DNA from: Fen-671 sp963794745
GTDB lineage: Bacteria > Actinomycetota > Acidimicrobiia > Acidimicrobiales > Palsa-688
DNA: 64,000 nucleotides
Assembly (NCBI GenBank): GCA_963794745.1
Contig: CAWCEZ010000007.1
Coordinates: forward strand, 62,001 to 126,000
Direction: 5' to 3'
The notes under the pieces: model-generated
What the model saw: the letters and a program-made list of their open reading frames with translations, nothing else
The model's database searches: none
Told to the model about the DNA's origin: nothing
Shown here: piece after piece, positions 26,979 to 34,786 of the stretch
Numbering within the stretch: the stretch's first letter is position 1
Layout of the letters: each line of letters opens with the position of its first letter
Position numbers and translations under genes: made by a program

Positions 26979-27043
26979 GTCCCCTCCCCTTCCTGCCTGC
27001 CCAAGCGGGCCTTGACCCGCAAGCTGACCCACTACCGAGTAGT

Positions 27044-27063
27044 CTTACTTACTAGTAGGTAAG
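27044..27063. promoter_or_regulatory. TetR-family operator
   Basis: A 20-bp near-perfect palindrome CTTACTTACTAGTAGGTAAG (one mismatched pair) lies between the cupin and tetR genes. A second short inverted repeat, ACTACcgaGTAGT, abuts it at 27031-27043. Size and position are typical for a TetR autoregulatory site controlling both directions. Confidence 0.65.
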
Positions 27064-27092
27064 ATGTCAATGGGTTGCCCAGGGAGGAACGA

Positions 27093-27716
27093 ATGGTCGG
27101 CTCACGGCGAGGCACGGCGTCCAGCAGGGGAGCCGGCGCGAGCCCCAACACGGCGACCGACATCCTCGACGCAGCCGAGAGACTGGTGCAAAGCCGCGGT
27201 TTCAACGGGTTCTCCTACGCCGATGTGTCCTCCGAGCTGGGCATCACAAAGGCGGCCCTGCACTACCACTTCGCCGGCAAGGCGGAACTTGGCGAGAGCC
27301 TCATCAGCCGCTACAACGAGCGCTTCGATGCCGCCCTGGTCGCGATCGAAGCCAGGCAAATGCCGGCGCCTGACAAACTGCTCGCCTACTGCGAGCTTTA
27401 TCGCGACACCCTTCGAGGCCAACGGATGTGCCTGTGCGGGATGCTGGCCGCCGAGTACAACACACTCGGCGAGCCGATGCGGGAGGCTATTGGCAGGTTT
27501 TTCGACCACAACCGCGACTGGTTGGCCGCGCTCTTAGACAACGGCCGGAAGGCTGGGACCATGGGCTTCGCGGGCCCGGTCGACCAAGCTGCCCAGACCA
27601 TCATCGCGGCCCTCGAGGGGGCGATGTTGGTGGCGCGCCCCTACCGCGACACCGCCGTCTTGGACGCGGTGATCGAGCGGCTCCTCGCCGATTTCGCCCT
27701 AAAAGAACCCGCCTGA
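27093..27716 (+). CDS. TetR-family transcriptional regulator
   Basis: 207 aa from ATG 27093 with GGGAGG upstream (an in-frame TTG at 27075 is less likely). The helix-turn-helix is DILDAAERLVQSRGFNGFSY, ADVSSELGITKAALHYHFAG, KAELGESLISRY. The C-terminal ligand domain includes RGQRMCLCGMLAAEYNTLGE and the ending AALEGAMLVARPYRDTAVLD, typical of the AcrR subgroup with a C-M-L-A-AE motif. It probably represses itself and the divergent cupin-NTF2 unit through the palindrome at 27044-27063. It converges on the Rieske gene. Confidence 0.92.
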   Translation: MVGSRRGTASSRGAGASPNTATDILDAAERLVQSRGFNGFSYADVSSELGITKAALHYHFAGKAELGESLISRYNERFDAALVAIEARQMPAPDKLLAYCELYRDTLRGQRMCLCGMLAAEYNTLGEPMREAIGRFFDHNRDWLAALLDNGRKAGTMGFAGPVDQAAQTIIAALEGAMLVARPYRDTAVLDAVIERLLADFALKEPA

Positions 27717-27720
27717 GCGC

Positions 27721-29509
27721 TCAGACGTCTTCGTAGAGGGCTTCTCCCCGTCTTAGCCGTGCCGCGATCCTGACCACCTGGGCGAGCTCGCGCCGCGTTG
27801 GCGTGTGGGCGGCAAGAAAGCGTGCTGTCCCGGCCAGAATTAGCGCCACCGGCTCGGACGCCAGTCGGCCAAGCGGACGGCTTGGCGGACGGCCGCCTCG
27901 TATGTCTGGTACCAGTGAAAATCAGCGTCTTCGTTGAGCAACGCCGACCCGAGAGCTTCCAAGACGGCTCCGACCTCGCCCCCATCACGCAACCAGCCGT
28001 AGACGATCGCGCCCGCCTCGTCGACCATCCCCTCCTGGTCCCAACAAGCCTGCAAGCCGGAAAGCTCGGGCCGGCCGGAGTTGAGCCCGGCAGCGCCGGC
28101 GTGCTGGCCGGGCAGGCGGGCCGCAGGGATGTTGAGGAAACGGTCGAGGAAGACCTTCATCGCGCCCTGGTAGACGCCCCGCAACAATTCGGGTGTGGCG
28201 GCCCGGTTTATCAACTGGTGGGTTGCGTTGGCCGTGGTGAAGCCGTGATGCACGACATCCCAGTCGCCGTGGTCATTTTGCGTGTGAAAACGGGTCAACC
28301 TGAGCGCCGCGGCGTAGGCCACGGCACGGGCCAACTGTTCGGCGCTGGCCCCTTGCCGGGCCGACTCGTCGAGGGCGGCGATGACCGCGGCCGGGTCGTC
28401 GCCCAGGACATCCCAGGCGAGCGCCTCCGTCGCCTTGTCGTCAAAGGTCGCCGTCCCACCAAAGGGCCCGGCTCGGAGACACGCCAATAGTCAGCCGGCT
28501 CTGCCTGGACCTGCTCGAGCAAGCCGGGAAGGTCATGGGGGTGGCGCCACTCCCCCGTCTCCTCGGAGCGCCCGGCCGCAGCTGTCTCCTGGGCGAGCGT
28601 GGGGAGGACAGCCTCGGCGCGGTCCCAGCCGAGGTGGCCGAGCAACTCGAAGGCTTTGTTGGTGAAGTCGATCGTGTGGCCCCCGTCGACGAAGACGTGG
28701 TCGGTCACGGCGGTGCCCATCAGCGCGACGAGTGCCTCGGGCGTGGCCCCCGCAGCAGCGGCGGTCGCAAGGGCACGTTCGGCCGCGTCGCCGTTTCGCG
28801 TGTCGATGAAACGCCGGTACCAGGATGCGAGACGTTCGGGCGCGATGGTGGCTCGCAGTGGCGGGAGCGCAAAGCGGGGAGGATGGCCCAGGGTGTTGCG
28901 GGAAACGAAGCGAAGCCCGTGGACGAGCGCAAGGGGACGGTCCTGTGGCGCCAGCGCCGGGAGCACGTTGGCCATCGCCGTCAGCACGCTGAGCCCGGCA
29001 CCCCAACCCTCTTGCCGGTTCAGCAGGCCGAAGTCGGCCCCTTCGCGCACGGCCGCCACGGCCCCCTGCTCGGAGCCGAGCAGCTCCATGAGGCCGAGCA
29101 CCGCTTTGGCAATGACAAGGGTGAGGCCCTGCTCGAGGCCCTCCGCGAGCCGGCGAAGGTGGTGCCCGGCGGGATCGTCCTCGCCCCGCAGGACCACGAA
29201 GACGTCGGCACCGTCGACCTCGACGTTGTGTGCCCGCACGTCGTCGGCGAAGGGGTCGAGCGTCCCCCCCGAGGCGAGGTCGAAGCGTGCGTGGTGCCAG
29301 TGGCAGGTCAGAAGGCCGTTCTCGACGGTCCCCCGGTGGAGCGGGAAACCCATGTGCGGGCAGCGGTCGTCCACGGCGAACGCCTCCCCGTCAGCCCAGA
29401 ACACGCAGACCGGCTGGGGCCCGACCTTGCCGGCCAGGCAGCCCTTCGCCTGCAGCTCCTCGATCGAACCGACCCTGGCCCGCCGGGGTTCCTTCACGCC
29501 CTCGACCAT
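27721..29509 (-). CDS. Rieske [2Fe-2S] protein with large His-rich helical domain (frame-broken)
   Basis: ATG 29509 overlaps the upstream stop (TAATG). Residues ~1-110 form a Rieske domain: cluster ligands C-x-H and C-x2-H appear as DRCPHMGFPLH and TCHWHHARFD. About 480 further residues are helical and rich in histidines (ALVHGLRFVSRNTLGH, TDHVFVDGGHTIDFTNKAFE, RFHTQNDHGDWDVVHHGFTT). Frame slips occur near 28465 and near 27875; after the second the frame ends with RLRRGEALYEDV at 27721. I cannot assign the tail to a family with certainty; its H-G and VHHG/TxAN repeats resemble the questin-oxidase-like neighbour. Rieske domains supply electrons to oxygenases. Confidence 0.78.
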
Positions 29510-30496
29510 TACGCAGCTCCCTTCGCGCTCAAGCCTGTCACCGTCTCGGAGGCGGCTGCGAAGACCGGGTCGCCGCTCAGGTCGAGAGCCCGCAGGGCCG
29601 CCTCGACGAGCTTGACCTCGTGCGGGTCGCGGCTGGCCTCGGCCGCCGTGGCCAAGCTTTGGCGGGGCACGCCCGCAACGCGGACATCGGCGACGCGCGC
29701 TCGGGCGGGCACCGGCGTACATCGCGCTGTGCTCGGCTTCCAGCTGGGCCAGTGCCGCCGCCTGGTCGGCGCCGGAAAGGTGAGGCGCGAGAAGCTCGAT
29801 TGCCATTGCGCCGGTCACGCCATGGAGGAAATAGATGTTCGGTGAGGCCAGGTAGTAGCGGGCACCTTCGGCCGCTGCGGCCACGACCGCGCCCTGCACG
29901 TCGTCCACCTCGCCGGCGTCAGCTACGACCTCGGCAGCGCCGGCAAGCCGCGGGTGCGACCTGGCCCGGGCGGTAACGAGCTGCCCAATAACCGAGCGCC
30001 CGTGCCAGTTCTTCGCGGCGCGCCGATGTGTCGGACGCCTCGATGGCCCGCACCGCGTGGCCCACCCGGATCACGCCATGGAACAGCGCCGTTGCCATCC
30101 CCGGGACCAGGCGGGGCACCCAGAGCGCGACGGTCTGCGCCCACCCGTCGTCGGCGATCACGGTTTCAAAATGGCCTATCCACTCGGGAAGTGCCTTGTA
30201 GTCGCCCAGAGACTGTCGCCAATCGAGCGACGCTGCGGATATCGGTGTAACGGCCGGGCCGGCGATGCGGGCGAAGCGCTTGGCCCACTCCCCCAGCTCG
30301 CCCTCGAAGCCGAGCGCGTCGAGCGCTTCGCACGCCATGGCCCCGTGGTTGACGAACCCGTTCGGCAGCTCGAAGCCAGCCGACGCCATCCGTTCGAAAG
30401 CCTCGTCCAGACTTGTGCTGGCGGCTGGTGTGCTGCGGCTGGTGGGCGCCGGGGTGGCACCGCCGGGGTGTGGGCAGCGGGTGCGGGGGCGGTCAT
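29509..30496 (-). CDS. Questin oxidase-like (DUF4243) protein, frame-broken
   Basis: ATG 30496 overlaps the upstream PPOX stop (ATGA). The conserved blocks are LDEAFERMASAGFELPNGFV, NHGAMACEALDALGF, SLGDYKALPEWIGHFE, WVPRLVPGMATALFHGVIRV and, after a slip, ASPNIYFLHGVTGAMAIELL, matching the questin oxidase/AflY-like family. Slips lie near 30420, 29935 and 29710; the last block ends LDLSGDPVFAAASETVTGLS. Questin oxidase performs Baeyer-Villiger-type cleavage of the anthraquinone questin in fungi, and bacterial members are largely uncharacterised. Its place between an F420/PPOX enzyme and a Rieske protein under SoxR control suggests oxidative quinone or aromatic metabolism. Confidence 0.78.
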
Positions 30497-30930
30497 GCGG
30501 CCTCGTTCGTGCCATCGGCGACGTCGCGGCCGGACATTGCCGGCGAGGCGGCGTCGACACCCCAGCTGATGATGCGCTTGGGGTGGACACGGATCACCTG
30601 GCGGCCCATCTGGGCCATTGGCGGCGCCACCCCGTCGAGCGCTTCGGCGGTGCCGCGGATCTCGACTCCCCGCACGACCCAGGGGTCCGTCGAGGCGAGG
30701 TCGTCGACGACGAAGGCGACCTTGGGGTTGGCCCTCACGTTGCGGTACTTCTTGGACTTGGCCAGGTTGAAGCCGAAAATGTCGATCGTGCCGAGCTCGG
30801 CGTTGACCGTGAAGCCAACGGGGCTGTTTTGCGGGGTACCGGTGGGCGAAACGGTGGCGAGGCGCCCGAGGCGTTGGCTCCCCAGGTAGGCGAGCTCGCT
30901 GGCGGTGAAAACTGTCGGTTCATTGCTCAT
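30493..30930 (-). CDS. PPOX-class F420-dependent oxidoreductase
   Basis: 145 aa split-barrel protein. FTASELAYLGSQRLGRLATV, SPTGTPQNSPVGFTVNAELG, DIFGFNLAKSKKYRNVRANP and KVAFVVDDLASTDPWVVRGV are the features of the PPOX-class F420 family (TIGR03618/TIGR04023-like), with the K-x-x-N-x3-N-P-x-V segment near the cofactor site. Such enzymes transfer hydride between F420H2 and quinones, biliverdin or aromatic compounds in the cytosol. It is the first gene of a three-gene unit with overlapping start and stop codons, and its ATG lies 6 bases after the -10, implying a leaderless mRNA. Confidence 0.88.
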   Translation of the reverse strand: MSNEPTVFTASELAYLGSQRLGRLATVSPTGTPQNSPVGFTVNAELGTIDIFGFNLAKSKKYRNVRANPKVAFVVDDLASTDPWVVRGVEIRGTAEALDGVAPPMAQMGRQVIRVHPKRIISWGVDAASPAMSGRDVADGTNEAA

Positions 30931-30936
30931 ACAGGT

Positions 30937-30967
30937 AGCCTAAGACCTCAAGTTAAGTTGAGGTCAA
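30937..30967 (-). promoter_or_regulatory. SoxR-type activated promoter (19-bp spacer)
   Basis: On the minus strand TTGACC (30967-30962) and TAGGCT (30942-30937) are separated by exactly 19 bp, the overlong spacer characteristic of MerR-family-activated promoters. The soxbox fills the spacer. The downstream ATG (30930) is at the expected transcription start. Confidence 0.75.
30946..30963. promoter_or_regulatory. Soxbox (SoxR operator)
   Basis: CCTCAAGTTAAGTTGAGG is an 18-bp inverted repeat differing by one base from the classic enterobacterial soxS operator (CCTCAAGTTAACTTGAGG). It is flanked by a further A/T pair. It is located between soxR and the divergent PPOX operon. Confidence 0.85.
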
Positions 30968-30974
30968 GTCCCTT

Positions 30975-31433
30975 ATGGAACGCGTTCCCCCGGATTCCCA
31001 TTTGCTCAGCGTCGGCCAGCTCTCCACCCGCAGCGGCGTGGCCGTGTCGGCTCTTCATTTCTACGAAGCGCAAGGCCTCATCCAGGCCCAGCGCTCCCCC
31101 GGCAACCAACGGCGTTATGCCCGCGAGACGCTGCGACGGGTGGGCTTCATCCGCGCCTCGCAGGCCGTCGGGATACCGCTGCGGGCGATCAAGGAGGCCC
31201 TCGACCTGCTCCCCGAGGGCCGCACGCCGAACCGGGCGGACTGGGCACGGCTTTCCGCGAACTGGCGGGCCGACCTCGACCAGCGCATCAGCCATCTCCA
31301 GGCTCTGCGTGACCGGCTGTCGGACTGCATCGGTTGCGGCTGCCTGTCGATCGGCCGCTGCCAGCTCACCAATCCCGGCGACGTCCTCGGCGAGGAGGGC
31401 CCGGGCGCCCGCAGGCTCCTGCCGGCGAGATAG
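30975..31433 (+). CDS. soxR: Redox-sensing MerR-family regulator SoxR
   Basis: 152 aa. The N-terminal winged helix reads LLSVGQLSTRSGVAVSALHF, YEAQGLIQAQRSPGNQRRYA; a dimerisation helix follows. The [2Fe-2S] cluster motif is C-I-G-C-G-C-L-S-I-G-R-C (C-x2-C-x-C-x5-C) near residue 117-128, exactly as in SoxR. In actinobacteria SoxR responds to redox-active metabolites such as quinones and phenazines through cluster oxidation and activates a few oxygenase, reductase and exporter genes. The gene starts 12 bases after the soxbox and is divergent from the PPOX/questin oxidase/Rieske operon, its evident target. The start at ATG 30975 has no clear Shine-Dalgarno. Confidence 0.93.
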   Translation: MERVPPDSHLLSVGQLSTRSGVAVSALHFYEAQGLIQAQRSPGNQRRYARETLRRVGFIRASQAVGIPLRAIKEALDLLPEGRTPNRADWARLSANWRADLDQRISHLQALRDRLSDCIGCGCLSIGRCQLTNPGDVLGEEGPGARRLLPAR

Positions 31434-31453
31434 TCGTAGACCTGGCCGGGCGA

Positions 31454-32533
31454 ATGGCCTCGGGCAAAGGCGTCCGGAACGCTCGCGCACTTACCTCGGG
31501 ACCGCGCCCGGCGTCGGCAAGACCTACGCCATGCTCGCCGAAGGGCGCAGGCGGGCGGAGGCCGGCGAGCGTGTCGTGATCGGCTGGGTAGAGCGTCACG
31601 GGCGCTCGGAGACCAAGGCCCAGCGCGGCGACCTCGAGATCGTCCCGGCGCGCACGGTCGAGTACCGGGGCGGCACGTTCAGTGACATGGACGTCGAGGC
31701 GGTCCTTGCCAGCGGGGCTGACCTGGTCCTCGTAGACGAGCTGGCCCACTGGGTGCCCGACAGGAGGCGCTGGCGCTGGGAGGAAGTGGCGGACCTGCTC
31801 GCCAACGGGCTCGACGTCCTCACGACGGCCAACATCGCCAACTTGTCGTCGGTACGCGACTACGCGGCACAGATAACCGGGGTTGGCGCAGTCGAGTTCG
31901 TACCCGACGAGTTCGTGCGCGCCGGCGAGGTCGAGCTCGTCGACGTGCCGGCGGCGATGCTGCGCGAGCGGATCGCCGCGGGGAAGGTGTACTCGGCCGA
32001 CCTCGTCGGCGGCGCCCTCGCCGACTACTTCCGGGCCTCCAACCTGGAGGCGCTCAGCGAGCTCGGCCGGGCCTGGGTGGTGGGCGACGCTGTGGCCGTC
32101 GGCGAGGACCTCCTCGTGCGGCGGGGGCTGGTAGGGCCGCAGCTGCGACCCGTTGTGGTAGCCGGGGTGGCGGGCTCCGGCGAGGACGAACGTGTCATCC
32201 GCGACGCCTGCCTGCTCGCCCGCCGCGACGATGCCGACCTGCTGGTCGTCCACGTCAACGTCCTGGACGGCTCGTCCTCCCGGCGCCAGCGCCAGGCCCT
32301 GGAGCGCAGCCGGGAGCTGGCCTCCGAACTGGGCGGCAGCTACATCGAGGTCGACGGCAACGCCTCGGCCCCGGTGCTCGCCGAGATCGCGCGGGCGCGG
32401 GGAGCGTCCCGGGTGGTCGTCGCCAGCCGCCCAGCCGCGCCTCGGGCTACTGAGCCGCTTCAGCTTCGGGGCACAGCTGCGCCGGCTGCTGCCCCAGGTG
32501 ACCGTGGACGAGGTGCAGCCGGCCCGCCTCTGA
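31454..32533 (+). CDS. Stand-alone KdpD N-terminal/USP protein (frame-broken)
   Basis: ATG 31454 (MASGKGVRNAR) slips near 31480 into TYLGTAPGVGKTYAMLAEGR, the KdpD sensor Walker A (G-x-A-P-G-V-G-K-T). ADLVLVDELAHWVPDRRRWR is the D-E-L-A-H Walker B-like motif, and NGLDVLTTANIANLSSVRDY replaces the usual TTVNVQHLESL. A universal-stress-protein module follows (VVVAGVAGSGEDERVIRDAC, LLARRDDADLLVVHV). A second slip near 32430 restores the C-terminus GLLSRFSFGAQLRRLLPQVT. No histidine kinase or KdpABC genes follow. The protein may sense K+, c-di-AMP or osmotic state without kinase output; that is inference. It converges on the DUF3533 gene. Confidence 0.78.
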
Positions 32534-32543
32534 GCCCGCAGGT

Positions 32544-33934
32544 TCAGCCCGCCGCGGGCGGGGTGGCGCTCTCGGTGGGAAGCTGCTGTTGCTTGCCTTC
32601 GATGTACTCGTCGGCGGAACGGTTGATGAAAGCGAGCAGGTCACCCTGGATGCGGTCAAGTCCCCGCTTGTCGTACAAGTAGGTCACGCCCAGCCCGAGG
32701 ACGAGCCAGATGACTAAACCGATGCCCGTCATGAGCCAAGCGTGGTCCAGGCCGGCGTCGCCCACGGCGTTGAAGTAGACGATGGCCCGGACGCCGCCGA
32801 GAACCTGGCGCAACGGCTCGAAATTGCTGACGAAACGGTAAAAGGCGGGCACCGCCTGGACCGGGATCGTCCCACCGGACGAGGCGAGCGACAGGTATAT
32901 GAAGACCAGCATTGCGATCACCTGGCCAAGCGACCCGAGCCACGCGAAGAAAAACAGCGTTCCCTCGGCCACCACCGCTGCGGCGAAGGCGGCGTACAGC
33001 CACAGGAGCAGTACGTGCGGTGCGTCCACGTGCATGATCGCGACGCCGGCCACGAGCAATAAGGCGGCCATCACCGGGGCCAGCACCGCGGCGATCGCCC
33101 ACTTGGTGACGAGCGTCTGGGCGCGGCTGATGGCCACCGGACGGCGATGTTTCCAGCGGGCGCCGACCTCGGTGCTGGCATAGCCGAGCGCCACGTCCAC
33201 CGAGGTGTTCACGATCGTGGCGGACAGGAAGCCGCACATGATCGTAAGCAGCGCGATGTAAAAGGCGCTCAGGCCAAGGCCGGCGTTGTCGGGCAACGGG
33301 CGGTAGGTGACCTGGGTCAAGGTGACGAAGGAGGACATCTGCGAGCGGGCCGCCGCGGAGAGAGGCCCGGCAGGTGGTCGTCGGTTATCACCTGTTCGGC
33401 CAATTTGGCCGAGATCTTGGGGATGGCCGCACCGAGTGCGCCGCTTGCCAGGCTCACCCCCACACCGCCGAGCCGTGGGTTCGTAAGCAGCTCGATGTCG
33501 GGCCCGGGCGCGCTCGCTTCGATCTGCGTTGCCGGTTTGGTTGCGCTTAGCACCGCTGCCGTGAACCCCGACGGGACCACGACAGCGGCATAGAGCTTGC
33601 CAAGGCTCATCTGGCCCTCGGCTTGCGCGAGTGTTTCGGTTTTGAGGCTCAGGAGCGCTGACAGCTCGGGCCCGCTCATTGCGCTCGCCACCTCCTTGCC
33701 AAGGTCGACGTGAGCCCCGTCGATCACCAGGCCGCGGTCCTCGTCGACCAGCGCCACCGGAAGATGGTGCAGGTGCGAGATCGGGTTGACGATGGACCCG
33801 AGGTAAATGATGCTGATCAGGAAGAGAAGGACCGATGCGGTAAGAAGCGGTGCTACCCAAAGGCTGGGGACCTTCAGCAGGTTGGCCGCTCTCGCTTTCA
33901 GTGCGGGTGGCGATGTCAGCTCAGGTGTGCTCAT
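32544..33934 (-). CDS. DUF3533/YhgE-Pip-type membrane protein (frame-broken)
   Basis: ATG 33934 with GAGGAG seven bases upstream. After a helix (VAPLLTASVLLFLISIIYLG), an extracytoplasmic region begins with LPVALVDEDRGLVIDGAHVD, the DUF3533/ABC2_membrane_3 signature, with KLYAAVVVPSGFTAAVLSAT. A one-base slip near 33365 leads into about five C-terminal helices (IALLTIMCGFLSATIVNTSV, TLVTKWAIAAVLAPVMAALL, LFFFAWLGSLGQVIAMLVFI, WLMTGIGLVIWLVLGLGVTY). Family members are ABC-2-like exporters or phage-infection-type proteins; no ATPase is adjacent. It is the last gene of a three-gene unit divergent from a LuxR regulator. Confidence 0.82.
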
Positions 33935-33969
33935 GATTGGCTCCTCTTCGCGGTGCTGTCTGCCAATTT

Positions 33970-34536
33970 CTAGCTGTGTGCAGGGGCCGACGCCGGGCCG
34001 GCCGCGCTGGCCTGGCGCTGGACGAGGGTGAAGGCGCCGAAGAGCGCCCCGAAAGGTATGGCGATGCGCAGGATGAACTGCAGGGAACCGACCGAGCCGG
34101 CGGCGATCATAGAGAGCGTCCCGATGAGGAAAGCCAGCCCGAATATTGCCGACATCTTGCGGTTGGCAGCGTGGAACTCTGGCCTGTTCCAAACACTTTC
34201 GGGGACACGCTCGCGGGCGTAGCTCTCGGTGAAGGGGTGCCCGATAAGGATGGAGGCGAACACGATGACCGTCAGTGTCCCGTGCGAACCGGCCTGAGCG
34301 TAGCGGGCCCACGTGGCGATGTTGTCGGGCTGTGTAATTGCCAGGAAAGCGCCGATGGCGGCGAAGTAAGCGACGCTGACCCCGTCAAAAAGGTGGACGC
34401 TGTGGCGGCTGATCGCCCGGGCCAGCACGACCAGGGCTGCGACGGCTCCGGCGGCGATCGCCCAATAGAGCGATGCGAAACGGTTGACAGTTAGGAAAAC
34501 GAGCCAGGGTGAGAAGCTCCAGATCATGTCGTTCAT
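33970..34536 (-). CDS. Integral membrane protein of unknown function
   Basis: 188 aa with five or six hydrophobic helices (SPWLVFLTVNRFASLYWAIA, AGAVAALVVLARAI, GVSVAYFAAIGAFLAI, LTVIVFASILIGHPF, MSAIFGLAFLIGTLSMIAAG, LRIAIPFGALFGAFTLV). The segment SVWNRPEFHAANRKMSAIFG resembles, loosely, the W-x-x-P-x-F-x-x-x-N-R segment of septation-type (YciB-like) membrane proteins. I do not recognise a defined family. It lies 35 bp upstream of the DUF3533 gene, and its start overlaps the stop of the small upstream gene (ATGA), so all three are probably co-translated. Confidence 0.7.
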   Translation of the reverse strand: MNDMIWSFSPWLVFLTVNRFASLYWAIAAGAVAALVVLARAISRHSVHLFDGVSVAYFAAIGAFLAITQPDNIATWARYAQAGSHGTLTVIVFASILIGHPFTESYARERVPESVWNRPEFHAANRKMSAIFGLAFLIGTLSMIAAGSVGSLQFILRIAIPFGALFGAFTLVQRQASAAGPASAPAHS

Positions 34537-34703
34537 GGGACTTTCCTTTCGGTAGGTAGGAATTGGGCTCGGCAGAGGCCCTCTATCGCCGCCAGGAACT
34601 CCATCGTCCCGGAGAACGGTTGGGCATCCTGTCGGTCGGCAGCTCGGACGGTGCCTGCAAGTCGCCCGTCGGCTCCCTCAGAAATCTCAATGAGAATTTC
34701 CAT
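34533..34703 (-). CDS. Small conserved-looking protein (56 aa)
   Basis: Reads MEILIEISEGADGRLAGTVR then PFSGTMEFLAAIEGLC. The start at ATG 34703 is preferred because the segment upstream is not protein-like. The F-x-G-x-x-E-F-x-x-x-I-E-x-L ending looks like a small folded domain rather than a chance frame, and the ATGA overlap with the next gene supports translation. The function is unknown. It heads the DUF3533 operon. Confidence 0.6.
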   Translation of the reverse strand: MEILIEISEGADGRLAGTVRAADRQDAQPFSGTMEFLAAIEGLCRAQFLPTERKVP

Positions 34704-34734
34704 AACCTGATGGTGCGCCTTTGCCGCCCGCAAA

Positions 34735-34768
34735 TCCCTAGGGAGACTCCCTAGTCCTCGGCTAGGGA
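34735..34768. promoter_or_regulatory. CTAGGGA repeat cluster (candidate regulator site)
   Basis: Three copies of TCCCTAG/CTAGGGA: a palindrome TCCCTAGGGA (34735-34744), TCCCTAG (34748-34754) and CTAGGGA (34762-34768). The last two form an inverted repeat. The cluster lies between the divergent DUF3533 operon and the LuxR-type regulator, which probably binds it. Confidence 0.5.
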
Positions 34769-34786
34769 CGTAGGAAGGGACGACAA

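Noticed and set aside
28535..29845. Long plus-strand frames opposite the Rieske and questin oxidase-like genes
   Set aside because: Shadow frames: no start signal, no recognisable motif, and the minus strand carries Rieske ligands and overlapping start and stop codons.
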